A DNA stretch of 64,000 nt from Notospermus geniculatus. Its lineage: Eukaryota > Nemertea > Pilidiophora > Heteronemertea > Lineidae. This document shows, in pieces, positions 11,719 to 22,705 of the stretch (positions are counted from its first letter, which is position 1; each line of letters begins with the position of its first letter). The notes below the pieces were generated by a model, which was not told the origin of the DNA, ran no database searches, and saw only the letters and a program-made list of their open reading frames with translations. Location: positions 148,597 to 212,596 of the forward strand of contig NMRB01000870.1 of assembly GCA_002633025.1 (NCBI GenBank). Direction: 5' to 3'. A program made the translations under genes and the position numbers.

Positions 11719-11846
11719 TTAAGGTGCCTCTCCACGTGTGAGTTTTCTCGCAGAAGTTTACGCTGGGACCAATGACATTGCTCGCAGTTGAGTTGCCCAT
11801 AGAGAGCCAACTTGCGCGAGAAAACTCCCTTGGAGAGGCGGCTTTA
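11719..11846. repeat. TTAA-type MITE abutting the foldback element
   Basis: Begins TTAAGGTGCCTCTCCA and ends TGGAGAGGCGGCTTTA; the inner arms GAGTTTTCTCGC and GCGAGAAAACTC pair. Similar to 13300-13460. Starts within 2 bp of the end of the preceding element. Confidence 0.65.
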
Positions 11847-12316
11847 GAGTCTGATTGAAGTATTTTGACACACACTGTAGAACCTGTCTTGTTAGCTTCT
11901 TGTGAACACAAGGGACCATCTCTGTCCGATGGAATGGAATGCTGTTTGCATATAGATGAAGATGTCTAAGCTGTTTGTATCAGTCTCGTGTTGATTTTGT
12001 GAGACGGACCCTGTAGAGTGGATTGTGTCTGTATTTTTTTTCTTCGATGTCTGTAGCTGCTCTGTGTTGCAAGAATTGCATTCCAGAGAAGTAGCCTCAC
12101 AATCGGATTCTGATCTGCCGCTGCTTAAATAGATTGTTCTTCACTGTGTGAGGAGTTGCCATTTGTTGAATAAAAATCGATAAGTTTACAGAAAGGGAAA
12201 TGCTGTGTCTCTTATTTTCTTCTTCAATTACTTGGTAGACCATCTGCTAACATATTATACCAAGAGTGGATTGTGAGGATCCAATGAAAGACTGCATGTA
12301 TAACTGATCTTTATTA

Positions 12317-12638
12317 GGCCAATGAAATTACATTTATAGTTTCTCGTCACCGCCCGCATGTGATGGCCCCTTATCAAAAAATTTCATTATTTAAAAAAAA
12401 CGGCAAAAATCTGCCACTGAACTGCTTTCCTGCCACTTTCAAAAAGTCACTACAGGTACCAGCTCTCACACAGCACAAACTGCCGTTTCTGAATTTTCGG
12501 TGTAAAATCAGTTTGTAAATGCCAGTTAGTGTGTGCGAAAAGGGTTGAAATTTTCCATGAAAAAAATGAATAATGGAAAAAACTCATCAAATTCTGAAAA
12601 ATAGCTGACGAGAAACTATAAATGTAATTTCATTGGCC
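12317..12638. repeat. MITE with perfect 33-bp terminal inverted repeats
   Basis: GGCCAATGAAATTACATTTA is the start of a 33-bp terminal repeat that is exactly complementary at the other end. The interior is A/T-rich and non-coding. Perfect arms suggest fairly recent activity. Confidence 0.8.
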
Positions 12639-13299
12639 TTGGGTACCGTAGGCATATTCCAAATGTATCATGCCCAGCAAATGAGCCAGCAGGAGGACTG
12701 GAGTTTCGAAGGCTTATATCCAACTTAGTGGAGATCTGTTCAAAGCCCACCCTTGCCCAGGCTGTAAAAGGTGGCACCTTCCAGTCAGACGGCGACTGAT
12801 GCATCTCGATAAAATAGTGCAAACAGTGATGAGTAGTCTCTAATTTTCAGCCGAGATTTCATTGTTCTATAGGATGTCCAATGAACAATAGCTGTTAGCT
12901 TTGCATGTTCTCATGTCCCGAGGACATTTTAATGGGCCACCCTGTATGTTCCTGACCCTATTAGTTTTTTGGAACCCACCCAGCAGAGCTACGGTCCAAT
13001 TCACTCGAAAATGTAACCATACAATACTACGATAAGACCTTTCGAGGCCAAGTACTTGTTTTTCGACAGGTCATTCTTTAGATTAATTGTACTAAGACGA
13101 CTTTATAACACTCTGGTGTAATTGCAATATTTAAATCATATTATCAGTTTGTGGCGTGATCGGTTTAGTACAGCTGCACCAAGTCATTCGATATTCAGTT
13201 TACAGCACAGTACTGTAAAAATACTGTAAAAAAGTCTGGTGTCCTGTGTGTGCTGTTCCAAACTAATAAGAGAAAAGTCTCCTTGCTTCTAGAGATGCC

Positions 13300-13460
13300 T
13301 TAAAGGTGCTTCTCCATGTATGAGTTTTTTGTCCTGGTGCGCTCGTAGAGAGTACACGTAACCTTTCAAGGTGTTATTTCCATAAATACCCGGTAATATG
13401 TCCGACACGAATCATTCACGAAAGATAGCAACGACTATCGGAAGTGGAGAAGCACCTTAA
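13300..13460. repeat. TTAA MITE (AGGTGCTTCTCCA termini)
   Basis: TTAA at both ends, then AGGTGCTTCTCCA and its complement TGGAGAAGCACC. The TTAA duplication is the signature of piggyBac-type insertion. Shares its right-hand TTAA with the next element. Confidence 0.7.
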
Positions 13461-13670
13461 CCCTTAGAGCACCGTTAACGTGTATACTCGGTGCAGCAAT
13501 TCTCTTTTTTAGGACCATTACCGAGTAGACTCGGTAAAGGTCCTAAAATTCAAATTTCAAAACGCATTTTTGGCAATTTTTTTCTTTTTTCAGAAAAAAA
13601 ATTTTTTTCGAAAAAAACCCGGTCACGGGAGAACGAAAAGTTGGAAAAAACCCGGCGTTCTAAGGGTTAA
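13457..13670. repeat. TTAA MITE (CCCTTAGA termini), piggyBac-like
   Basis: TTAACCCTTAGAGCACCG at the left, CGGCGTTCTAAGGGTTAA at the right. The TTAA target and CCCTT start fit piggyBac-type ends. The interior has an A/T-rich hairpin and GAGTATACACG-type palindromic words. Confidence 0.75.
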
Positions 13671-13899
13671 GAGCAGTTTTCTTCCGGGAGATCCTGTAAT
13701 CGCCTACAAAATACATTGTAGACAAATCTCAAGCTGACAAATTTTGACTTGCTCATGTGACGCCTTTCTTACGAACTCAGCCTCTTTTTGGAATATGACG
13801 TGCATTCAATTTGACATCACGGTAGTCTCGCACTTGTGTCTTTACTTCATACATTCATTTTAACACTCTGGGGAACTTTTGAAGATGAGGCGCATGCAG

Positions 13900-14820
13900 C
13901 AGGCATGCAAACGGCCCTAAAATTCCTAATTTTTTTGCGCCTTCCTAAAATTCCCTAAAATTTCAGCCTTTTTGGCCAATTTTCCTAAAATATCCTAATT
14001 TTTCTTTCGGGTAACATCCGCGCCGCGTCGCATCCACTCTGATGATGTTAAGGCACATGGCAAGATGGCAGAGACTCTACATCTGATGTCTGAAAACAGC
14101 CATTCTCCAGCAAGACAGATTCTGTCTTGCTGATCCCATCCATATCAAAAGGTCATATCAGGGAAAATTCACACTACCGAATGTGGCCATTTGGTATGGA
14201 GCGATATCAGCTTCAGATGTGGTGTGTCACTTGCTTTGCATCTCAAAGGGTAAAAAGTAACTGGGTATAGTATATTGTTTCTCAAAAGGTAAGCCTGTTA
14301 AAGTAGGCCTACTCTGCATAAGATCAAAAATAGATGTAAGTACCGGGGTAGGCCTACCTAGTGAGATCTAGCATATGGACGGGGCAAATGCCCCTCCAGG
14401 CAAATTGTGCAAAAACACAATTTTTTTCAGCAAAATTAAATGGGATAACGGATGATTATTGTTCATGTCTCAGAGTGCAGGAACTTGACCTCAAATTGCA
14501 TCTCAGAGGTTCTAATTTTCTAAATTTTTTATGGGGGGAGGTCCCCCAGACCCCCCTCCCCACAAAACCGGCCCCCTTGGCGCCGGAAGGTGAAGGCCAT
14601 GTCCGTTGAACTCATCTGCTTAAAATGCCCCTCCCCCACGAAAAAAAGCTAGCTACGGCCCTATAGTATGAAAACATCTGAACATATTCGAATTATGACC
14701 TTCAAATTGTCCTAAAACGTCCTAAATTTGAGCCCAATTATCCCTAAAAATCCCTAAATTTAAAAAAGAAAAATCCTAATTTTCTCCCTAAAATGTGCCA
14801 GTTGGCTGTTTGCATGCCTG
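13900..14820. mobile_element. Non-autonomous transposon, 0.92 kb, CAGGCATGCAAAC termini
   Basis: Terminal inverted repeat CAGGCATGCAAAC and complement GTTTGCATGCCTG, with subterminal CCCTAAAATTCC words on both sides, flanked by a direct ATGCAG duplication (13894-13899 and 14821-14826). The interior has a C-rich block near 14520-14600 and no transposase. CAG-CTG ends and a 6-bp duplication are near hAT style but not diagnostic. Confidence 0.75.
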
Positions 14821-15325
14821 ATGCAGTCACCAACATCAAGCAGTCACCAACATCAAGACATGAAAAGAGGAGAACTTCTCAATTCATAAATGGAATGTTT
14901 ATTGCTGACAAGTTGTAATCATAAAAATACTGTCTAAATGCCAGTAAGAGGATTACATTTTTCAGACAACCAAATACTTTTTTATGATAATAATAATACT
15001 GTTGTATGGTCTCAAAGTGCACCACAATATTTCCCCAAAGCCTCTCCAGAAACCCTGCAACTCGAGAAGCAGTTAATTCGGCACTTCCTCGAACCTTTTC
15101 AGACTAGTTGAGAAAACTAAGTGGCGACTGGACGTATCAAACCCGCACCCTCGCATTCCATCACTAGTCAGACACTTTCACTACGCCAAGGGGCTACGGC
15201 CTGGCTATCAAGGTTTGGAGATATGCTCCATTGCCGTCATTTAATATACAATGCTGCCAAATTCTCGGTAAATGTTGTAATTACAGGGGTTACAATTCAA
15301 CAACTCATGCAGAATTAAGTCTACT

Positions 15326-15590
15326 GGGAGGTGCTGTGAGCAGTTGTACCGGTACCTTTTTTCGATGTCTTGTCCCTGTTGCACTGCATCAAGGGGCCGT
15401 ATTTTAGAACGTTCCTTAACATCAAGGTCCACCTTAAATCTATTGTTCTCAATGGTTTTACAATAGACGTAAGGTCGACCTTCACGTTAAGGAACGTTCT
15501 AAAATACGACCCAAGGTGTCTTGCTTTGCTCTGTTTGTGAAGTTTTCAGTATCGTACCGGTACAGTACTGGTACAACTGCTCAGTGTGCC
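15326..15590. repeat. GAGCGGTTG-type MITE, copy 1, interrupted
   Basis: Ends GTGAGCAGTTGTACC and GGTACAACTGCTCAG. The same element without interruption is at about 35080-35270 (GTGAGCGGTTGAC to ATAACCGCTTGCAG). This copy is split by the insertion at 15395-15511. Confidence 0.65.
15395..15511. repeat. Nested palindromic MITE
   Basis: GGCCGTATTTTAGAACGTTC at the left pairs with GAACGTTCTAAAATACGACC at the right. It is flanked by a CAAGG duplication and sits inside the 15326-15590 element; the uninterrupted relative near 35150 reads TCAAGGATGTCTTG across the site. Confidence 0.75.
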
Positions 15591-15598
15591 GACCTGTC

Positions 15599-15959
15599 CA
15601 TAAGGGACACACTCTGCGTGAGCTACTGCAAAATCCCGTCCGCAGTCAGACGTACTTCACTGCGGACAACGAATATAGACCCATTAAATGAACGGAAACA
15701 ATAAACGGACGACGGACGACGACGACGGACGTAACGGGTGACGACATAATGCCCCCGACTGCGTTGCAGCGGGGGGCATAAAAATCGGACATGCACGATT
15801 CAAACTACATGTATAAGCGAATCGCGTGCCCTCAGAATAGTTTAGTCTCATGTAAACCATAGAGGAGTACTCTGTATACATGTATTTATAGATCGCGGTA
15901 TGCAGGGCTGGCCTAATACATTAGTTTCACAGTAGCTCACGTGGAGTGTGTCCCTTATG
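15599..15959. repeat. CATAAGGGACACACTC MITE, copy 1, with internal insert
   Basis: Ends CATAAGGGACACACTCTGCG and complement GTGGAGTGTGTCCCTTATG. Compared with the 178-bp copy at 19154-19331 it has an extra block at about 15682-15861 with GACGACGG microsatellite, a GC-rich GCCCCCGACTGCGTTGCAGC hairpin and ACATGTA words. Confidence 0.75.
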
Positions 15960-16129
15960 CGGGATAAAAATTATGTGGGTTCATCATTGTAGTGAATATC
16001 ATCACGACTAGCATTGATATTCTATCTATAACGAGAGCACAAGCAGTACTATACCTGAGTAGATCATGACACAAGTCATGATGTTTGGCATGACTTTTCT
16101 CAACACACAGTCACAGTTATTCAGGTCTG

Positions 16130-19100
16130 TTAGCATAACATTAGTCCAATAAACAGCATCCTATCAATATTGGGCATCTTTTCCCGTGATGTCAACAGTC
16201 GAATACCACACTGGAGGGCATCAACTTCAGCTAGCTTGTTACAACTTTCAAAGCCTTTATCATGTGCTGCACCAATAATACTGAAAACAGAGACATGTCA
16301 AGACAGTGTCAGTGTCTCTACGAAATTCAATCTCCGGCGACTAACATCTTTTTTGTACCGGTATGGTAACGAATCTTTAGTTGAAATTGGAATATTTTGT
16401 TGAAATTGATTGTGAATTTATCACTGAAGAGGCACTGGGCTCTCCCTCTACCTGATAGTCCTTTGGTCCCCTTCAAAACACGACTTTTGTCTCACCACTT
16501 TTAACTTTCTATTGTAATGTCCTCCGATATGAGGATGTGTCTTGTCATGATGTTTAAACTTACCGGCGAATCATTTCACAGCCAGCGAATCCAGCCACTT
16601 CCTTCATCAGATTCTCCCGATATGACTCAATATCACCTGTGGAGTGTGTCATGTATTCAAAATATGTCTTCACTGAAACAAAGATCAATGACGATGAATG
16701 ACTTCTCTGCACCAGTAGGCCTCCATCTCTTTAGATAATGTATTTTTAACCAAATTGCTTTCCCTCGATGCAGAAATCTGGGTCGTTTTTCATTGACCAC
16801 TACAGATACTACCGGTACCAAAATGTAAAATTCTTGGACGATGGTGGTACGAAGGAAGAAGGACTGCCTACTCCCACGTCAACTGCGGCTGTTGCTCCAA
16901 CAGCTGACTTTGGTTTTTAGCTCACCTCTGTGAGGTGAGCTTCTCCCATGGTGTGTCGTCCGTCGTCGTCTGTCGTCGTTAACAGGGGTGGCACGTTTCT
17001 AAACTGCTTCGGTTACAAACTTGAAATTTGGTGTACAGGTACCCTATGGTAAAAACTATCTCTGGACTGAAACTTAGCGCTGCTGCTTGTACACTCTGGC
17101 CTGTAGGGGGCGCTTTGTGAAAACCTTCTTTCGGCCATATCTCCTGAACGCTGTTAGCTAGAACCACGAAACTTTTATGGCCAACTTTCATTTTCAATTG
17201 TTCCACTTCAACCACAAAAAAGGCCTTTCATCCTAATTTGAATTTCATGCTGCATTTTAACAACCCATCTTTTGTTCAAAACACGGGTGCACAATGGGAG
17301 CATCCAAATGCAGCATGAATTGCCAAATTGGATGATAGTCTTTGTACTTGCATACCATACATACCAGTCTCTTTGCATGCCTCAATCAGGAAGTAACAGA
17401 ATTTTCTGTGCGTGTCATTATCTTTTTCAGTTGCTTCGTGTTGGTAATACGATAAGAGGTAGTTAGCCAATAGGAGCCCGAGGTCAAATCCACATGGTCC
17501 AACGTACATGAATTCAAAGTCAATGATCTGAAAAGGAAAGCTGATGTAAAGGAGAATGCCTGCATGTGCAAAACTGAATAGTTTGTTTTGCAAAAGTGAA
17601 TCTGAATGTAACAAAGTTGATGAGTCCAAAAATGGATAAGCGAGCTCGCTTATCTATTTTTGACGACTCCCATAGATGACTTGCGTTTTTCTTATTTAGG
17701 TTTTCAACAAAATGTCAAGACAAGCACCCCTGTCAATCTAATCCAGGAACACCCTGGCATTCCAATTCATCACAATGGGGAACCCGCCCTGTAGTTTATC
17801 CCGACAGGTCAGCGCTGCGAGCGGTTGTACCGAAATGACGTCATTTTAGGTGTTGACGTTGCACAGAAAAAATTTCCTGTACATTTTTCTACAGGGAAAA
17901 TGACACAAAGGACGTTGCTTTTATCGCCATCGTATCTCTTCATTTCAAGAAAAAAGAGACTTTGGTACAACCGCTCGCAGCGCCACGTCGCGACGTTAGT
18001 GTGCGGGTTCCTCATTATCTGATCAACACAAAAGTTTGTGAGAACTTTGCTTGCAACTGACGAAAACCAACAGAAGCTCGATAGGCCTATATGTTAATCT
18101 GTGATTCTAATATCTGAGACCAAAGAAACGAATGCTTGTATAATGTCATCCGCTGACGTTTGCTTTTCAAAGGTAAACCCACCTTTGGCTGATTATTTTT
18201 GACGAGGACAGAACCAGTGTGAAGATCACCGTGGACAACACATTCCTTTTTCTCTAGGAAAACTCGCTTCATTTCTCTCACACCTGCCATGACATCTGGG
18301 TTTCCGTAGATGAGGTCAAGGTGTTTCCTCACTTCATCACTGCATCTGTTCGTGGGGTCATCGCGGATAAACGGTTTGGTGAAAATGTAGTCGGAAGTCA
18401 AACCACACATTGCAGGATTGCTGAAGCAGAATGGGATGAAAGATTTTATCTGGCAGATCCTAAGAGAATAGATCCTGTGAAAACAGGTCTAAAGACCTCT
18501 CGTGGAGTGCCTGGTCAGGGGCGGATCCACATTTCGGAAAAGAGCGGGCGCACTGTGCTAGAAACATTGAAATCTGCGGTGAATTTCAATGATTTGCGCC
18601 AAATTTTAGAATTTCACTGTCAATTTTATAGTTGTTGGCTGAAAGGAGGGCCTGCGCCGGGTGTGCCCCCTTGGATCCACACCTGCTGGTGAAAGCCTGT
18701 GCTGTAAAAGAGAGTCACCGTCTGTATCACATGAAGAATGGGCCAGCCAGGGATTGAACCCAGAACCTCAGAGGTGACAGGTGCCAATGTTTCCATTGCA
18801 CCACTCTGACTGCCCATGCCCTGCATGATTCAGGAAGTTTATGTTCCACACCTTGTTGGTCTTAAAAGTACAACATGTACCGGTCGGCTACTACCAGGTT
18901 GAAGTCTATCCTGCTGCATTCATCCTACAATTGATTTCTTTTATGTTTCATTATTCTGATGGTAGTGCTACCCACAGGCGTGGATCCAAGGGGGGGCACA
19001 TGTCCCCTTTCCGGCCAACAAATCTATAAAATCGACCGTGAAATTCTGGAATTTGGAGCAAATCTTTGAAATTCACCGCAGATTTCAATGTTTAGTAGCA

Positions 19101-20508
19101 CAGGGCGCCTCCTCTTTTCCCAAATCCTGGATCCACCCCTGGCCCAGAAGTACCATAAGGGACACACTCCGCGTGAGCTACTGCAAAATCCTGTCCGCAG
19201 TCAGACGTACTTCACAGTGGACAGCGAATATAGACCCTGGAGGAGTACTGTGTATAGATCGTGGTATGCAGGGCTGGCCTAATATGGTACATTTAGTTTT
19301 GCAGTAGCTCACGTGGAGTGTGTCCCTTATGATGTAAGAAACATCTCACCTGAAATTCTTCACCATTCTGTCAAACATGGCACCATCAATCGTTGATGAA
19401 GAGCGATGTGAGTGGTACTGAATAAGTCCCAAAAATCTAGCTATATCTTTCACTGTTGACATTTCCAGCCTCCCGGCAATCATCTCATCTTTCATCAGCA
19501 CGTGATCTCGCAAGTCTTCCACGCAAACTGAAAGTTTAAAAGGGTGGGAGCGCTGTCACCAGTCTTATTAAATAATGCCCTTATTGTACCTTTACGTCTC
19601 CCCAAACGATTGTTGATTTATGGCCAGCTTATTGATCATTCTTGGTCTATATTACCCAAAAATTTGCAAATTCATAAAATTATGGAGATGTTGTGGATGG
19701 AAGTCCTAGAACCCTGGAATAGACCGTTGACGCAAACGACAAAGATCTGCGCGCTTCCGCCGAAATCTCAACCACAACCTCGGTCTCAGACTGAATGACA
19801 TAACGCAGACAACCCCACGACAGTGACTTCGACATCGTTGCATCAGACTCGACCATTGCTGAATCATGGATGGCGTCACGTCAGCTGGTTTTAGATTGAG
19901 GTTCTGGTTGAGATTTCAGCGGAAGTGCGCAGATCTGCGAATTCGAGAAAGGTCTATTGGGTGAGTCAAGGACATCACCTCCCGTCAAAAGGAAGCTGAG
20001 CGAAAAAGTTCTGAGTGCCATCATCAGTGAAACACTGGGTCCAAGCACGTTCTGAAAAACATGGTCAGCTCAGGCCTCAAGCTGTCATTGAAAACTTACC
20101 CATATGACCAGATTCATCATAAAAAATAGGCCTCGGTACATTATCAGGATGTGTTGGGTGAAAGTTTACGAGGGCTTGCCACTCGACGGACATACGCTTT
20201 ACATCCAAAGGATAGGCGGGGCCAAGGCACTGGAAAGAATAGATACCGGTACCGGTATATAAAGGAAATAAAGAATAGTCCCTGACACGATCCAAGTGTG
20301 TAGGGTGAAAATGACAGGGTTCAGTATTTTGTGCCTGTGGCCGCCATGCAAATGAAAATGGGTATTTCACACTAACCTTGATAAAAGGAGTTGATATCTT
20401 GCAGATAACGCTTGTTTCAGGATCGTGGCGACTCTGAACACGGATGACATAGTTCAGGTTCCCATCCCCAATGGACTGGAGGGAGACATATTCTTCATTG
20501 GCAGTGAA
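16130..20508 (-). CDS. Methylthioribose kinase-like protein (MTRK/MtnK homologue)
   Basis: Seven exons, 5' to 3': 20508-20377, 20229-20100, 19527-19350, 18420-18183, 17527-17365, 16672-16564, 16280-16130, all in phase, 366 codons to a TAA. MTR kinase phosphorylates 5-methylthioribose with ATP in the methionine salvage pathway of many bacteria and plants. Family marks in order: GDGNLNYV nucleotide loop (first exon), HGDLHTGS catalytic loop with the Asp base, and IDFEFMYVGPCGFDLG, where DFE replaces the DFG of protein kinases. The C-terminal GCEMIRRIIGAAH matches the family's conserved RRI-G-AH segment. About 30-40 N-terminal residues are missing; their exon was not found upstream. Vertebrates lack this kinase and use MTAP phosphorylase instead. 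Introns hold several MITEs. A TTTATT at 14898-14903 (AATAAA on this strand) is a possible polyadenylation signal. Other aminoglycoside-phosphotransferase-fold kinases fit less well because of the DFE motif. Confidence 0.82.
16918..17230. repeat. TAGCTCACC/GTCGTC repeat element in MTRK intron
   Basis: Begins TTAGCTCACCTCTGTGAGGT, then GTCGTCCGTCGTCGTC microsatellite, then AACTTGAAATTTGGTGTACA and GGGGGCGCTTTGTGAAAA. Related sequence, in the opposite orientation, occurs at 41158-41487 and about 63100-63393. Probably a dispersed non-autonomous element; class unknown. Confidence 0.6.
17778..18018. repeat. GGAACCCGC MITE, copy 1, in MTRK intron
   Basis: Ends GGGGAACCCGCCCTG and GTGTGCGGGTTCCTC; subterminal GCTGCGAGCGGTTGTACC pairs with GGTACAACCGCTCGCAGCGC. 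A longer copy lies at 38430-38806. Confidence 0.75.
18517..18685. repeat. CAGGGGCGGATCCA MITE, copy 2
   Basis: Left end CAGGGGCGGATCCAC, right end TTGGATCCACACCTG, flanked by CTGGT on both sides (18512-18516 and 18686-18690). Interior has CATTGAAATCTGC and CAATTTTATAG words shared with the other copies. Confidence 0.8.
18735..18815 (-). repeat. tRNA-derived SINE head (antisense)
   Basis: On the minus strand an A-box-like GTGGTGCAATGG and a B-box GGTTCAATCCC lie about 35 bp apart, as in tRNA-derived SINEs. The acceptor-stem ends do not pair well, so it is not scored as a working tRNA gene. Confidence 0.55.
18975..19141. repeat. CAGGGGCGGATCCA MITE, copy 3
   Basis: Ends CAGGCGTGGATCCAAG and CTGGATCCACCCCTGG, with the shared interior GTGAAATTCTGGAATTTGGA. 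Lies between copy 2 and the 19154-19331 element in an MTRK intron. Confidence 0.75.
19154..19331. repeat. CATAAGGGACACACTC MITE, copy 2 (uninterrupted)
   Basis: 178 bp, ends CATAAGGGACACACTCCGCG and GTGGAGTGTGTCCCTTATG. It gives the ground state for the interrupted copy at 15599-15959. Its right end lies 18 bp from the MTRK exon at 19350. Confidence 0.8.
19721..19959. repeat. MITE with CGCACTTCCGCCGAAAT arms, copy 1
   Basis: TCTGCGCGCTTCCGCCGAAA pairs with TTTCAGCGGAAGTGCGCAGA; the outer AATAGACC and GGTCTATT also pair. A clearer copy with ATAGACAAATCCC termini is at 50878-51120. Confidence 0.75.
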
Positions 20509-20951
20509 CTGGGAATATGGAAGAAATTCACATTCTTCAGCAAAAGTGATCTTAGTTTTTTAACCCCATTGGTCACAAGAAGGACTCATTGATGCCAGCG
20601 ACAAAGCTGATCGGTAGCCTGCAGGGAATTCCCAACACTTCACAGCAAGACATCATCAGCTAGAATCAATGCCGTCTGGATTGTGAAGGCCTTCGCCTAG
20701 GCCTAGGCCAACAACAGTAGGCCTACCGGTAATCGTTATGATACCAGTAACACGAATTACGGGCCTAATGCATGCAGTGGAACCGTCTAGCACCTGTCAC
20801 CACTGTGATGTCAAAGTTTGACTTCCAGGTGGGATCTAGCAGGGTCGAGGGCAAATCATGGGATAGCGAGGGCATTTCTTTTTGGCAGTGTAGGTTTCCC
20901 CCTACATTAGGCCTACATCACAAATCGCCTAATATTGTCTAAAGAGCCAAT

Positions 20952-21431
20952 GAGCCAGTTTGCCCGGCCCCCTCACTCCTTAATTTTATGGTACGGTACA
21001 CATATGCTTGTTCCTGAGTTTGAAAAAGACCCCCTTATGGAAGGAACCAAGGGAAATTTTCCACCCCTTTCTGCGGGCTTGTTTCATCCAATTAGACCCC
21101 CTAATGGAAGGAACCAAGATATTTTCACCCCTTTTTCGGGATTTTTTATGCATAGACACCCTAATTTTGAAGATTTTCACCCGTTTTTACAAGCTTTTTC
21201 ATTGAGAATAGGACTTTCAAACCCCTTTTTATTATTTTTTCGGGAAGAGAAACTTTTGCCCCCCTTTTAAAGAATTTTTCGGGAGAAAAGTCATTCAAAG
21301 TACCCCTATTTTAAGTGTTTTTCGGGAATTTGTTCCCGAAGAGTGCTGCCGAAAATGACCCCTTTTCCCGCGAAAATTGGAACGAGCATGCGGTATGGTT
21401 GACCCCTGAGTGGGGGGGCCGGGCCAGTTTG
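20952..21431. repeat. Element with degenerate internal GACCCC..TTTTTCGGGA repeats
   Basis: Ends GCCAGTTTGCCCGGCCCCCT and complement GGGGGGGCCGGGCCAG. The interior has about six diverged 40-70 bp units, each pairing a CCCCTT/CCCCTTTTT run with TTTTTCGGGA. Open frames across it are products of the repeat, not genes. Confidence 0.65.
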
Positions 21432-21999
21432 TTGGCCTGCCGCTCTTAATTCAATACAATACTGGAACTAAGAGGATGACATAGACCTAGGAGGCCCGGG
21501 CTAGGAATGTTGTTTCAGAGACACCCTGTGTAAGACCTACACCCTATACACTGTATAACACTATACCCATCAGTTCAGTTTGAAAAGATGGTTTTGTAGC
21601 TGCATATCATACATTCAGGACAGCAAGGTGTTGGTTCTTCTTCAAGGCCCCAAAAAGTGCCTTCCTGACATCAGGAGGTATATCATCTTGGCTGCTGTCA
21701 GTCATTTAGTTGGAAGAAATGGGAGAAATAGTCACAAAAGTTGTCCACGGTTTAGTGTCGCCATCTATTGTGATATTGTTGAACTGACCTTGGAGGATTC
21801 CTTCAAGAACTGACAAGACCTGTGACCTGAATTCCTTAAAACACATTAAAGTCCACAACTCAATGGGTAACAAATAATATAAATATTTATTTACATTATT
21901 ACGTCTGCTGAATAAAACAATGAGCATTACAACAACAGGGATACGGTAATCTGTTCACAATACATTTTTGTTGGGAAACATAGGATATCATCATCATAT

Positions 22000-22205
22000 G
22001 TGACCGGGTCTATGAAAACCCGGCCAAAGTCGCTGGGGAGTGACATAGGCCTTGATCATACCTGCCCTTTGTTGCACAATCGGGTTTATTTGCCACTAAC
22101 AGACTGTCGTATTTTCATTATGATGACACTCCCTACATAATCTATCTACCCTCTGGTGTTCAGCGACTTTGGCCGGGTTTTGCTAGACTGGGTAACATAT
22201 GATAT
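22000..22205. repeat. TATGTGACC-family MITE, CGACTTTGGCCGGGTTTT subtype, copy 1
   Basis: Ends TGTGACCGGGTCTATGAAAA and GGGTAACATATGA; inner AACCCGGCCAAAGTCGCTGG pairs with CAGCGACTTTGGCCGGGTTT. A copy of the same subtype lies at 29793-29997 in TMEM94. Confidence 0.75.
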
Positions 22206-22705
22206 ACCACTGAACATCCAGCTGGGTTTTTTGGGGGGACAGACAAATATTTTGTGACCTTTTACCTCGGGATATGTTTCTTTCGACTTCTGATAATATT
22301 AGGTTGTACCAGTAATCTGTATTTAATGATTAGGAAGATCAAAAAAAGTTTGGAAGCTGTAAGGACAACTCGTCTGTCAAAAACCGACCTTGTAAAACTA
22401 TTTAGGTGACTGATAGCAGTACAATCATATTGAATTTACACGTACTCCATAGAACATCACAAACATACACCAGTACCATAACTCCAAAGACTCATGTACA
22501 ATATACATACATGTATGGCGCTACCATGCACAACAATGAGGGGCACAACAGCAGGATTAAACACACACAGCAGTACCCGGTAGTCCTACATGTAGCACAG
22601 TCTGGGAGTTGGAAACATTTTCTGATAGAGTAACACCATTCCACTGTACATTGTATCAGTACTCTAAGAATCTCTTTGGCTGTTGCAGTTGGAAAGGAGT
22701 GAAAA

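Noticed and set aside
18735-18815. tRNA gene on the minus strand
   Set aside because: A and B boxes are present, but the acceptor stem pairs poorly and no intact cloverleaf could be drawn by eye; a SINE head is more likely.
20935-21270. 111-codon plus-strand frame
   Set aside because: Produced by degenerate internal repeats of the 20952-21431 element; composition follows the repeat unit.
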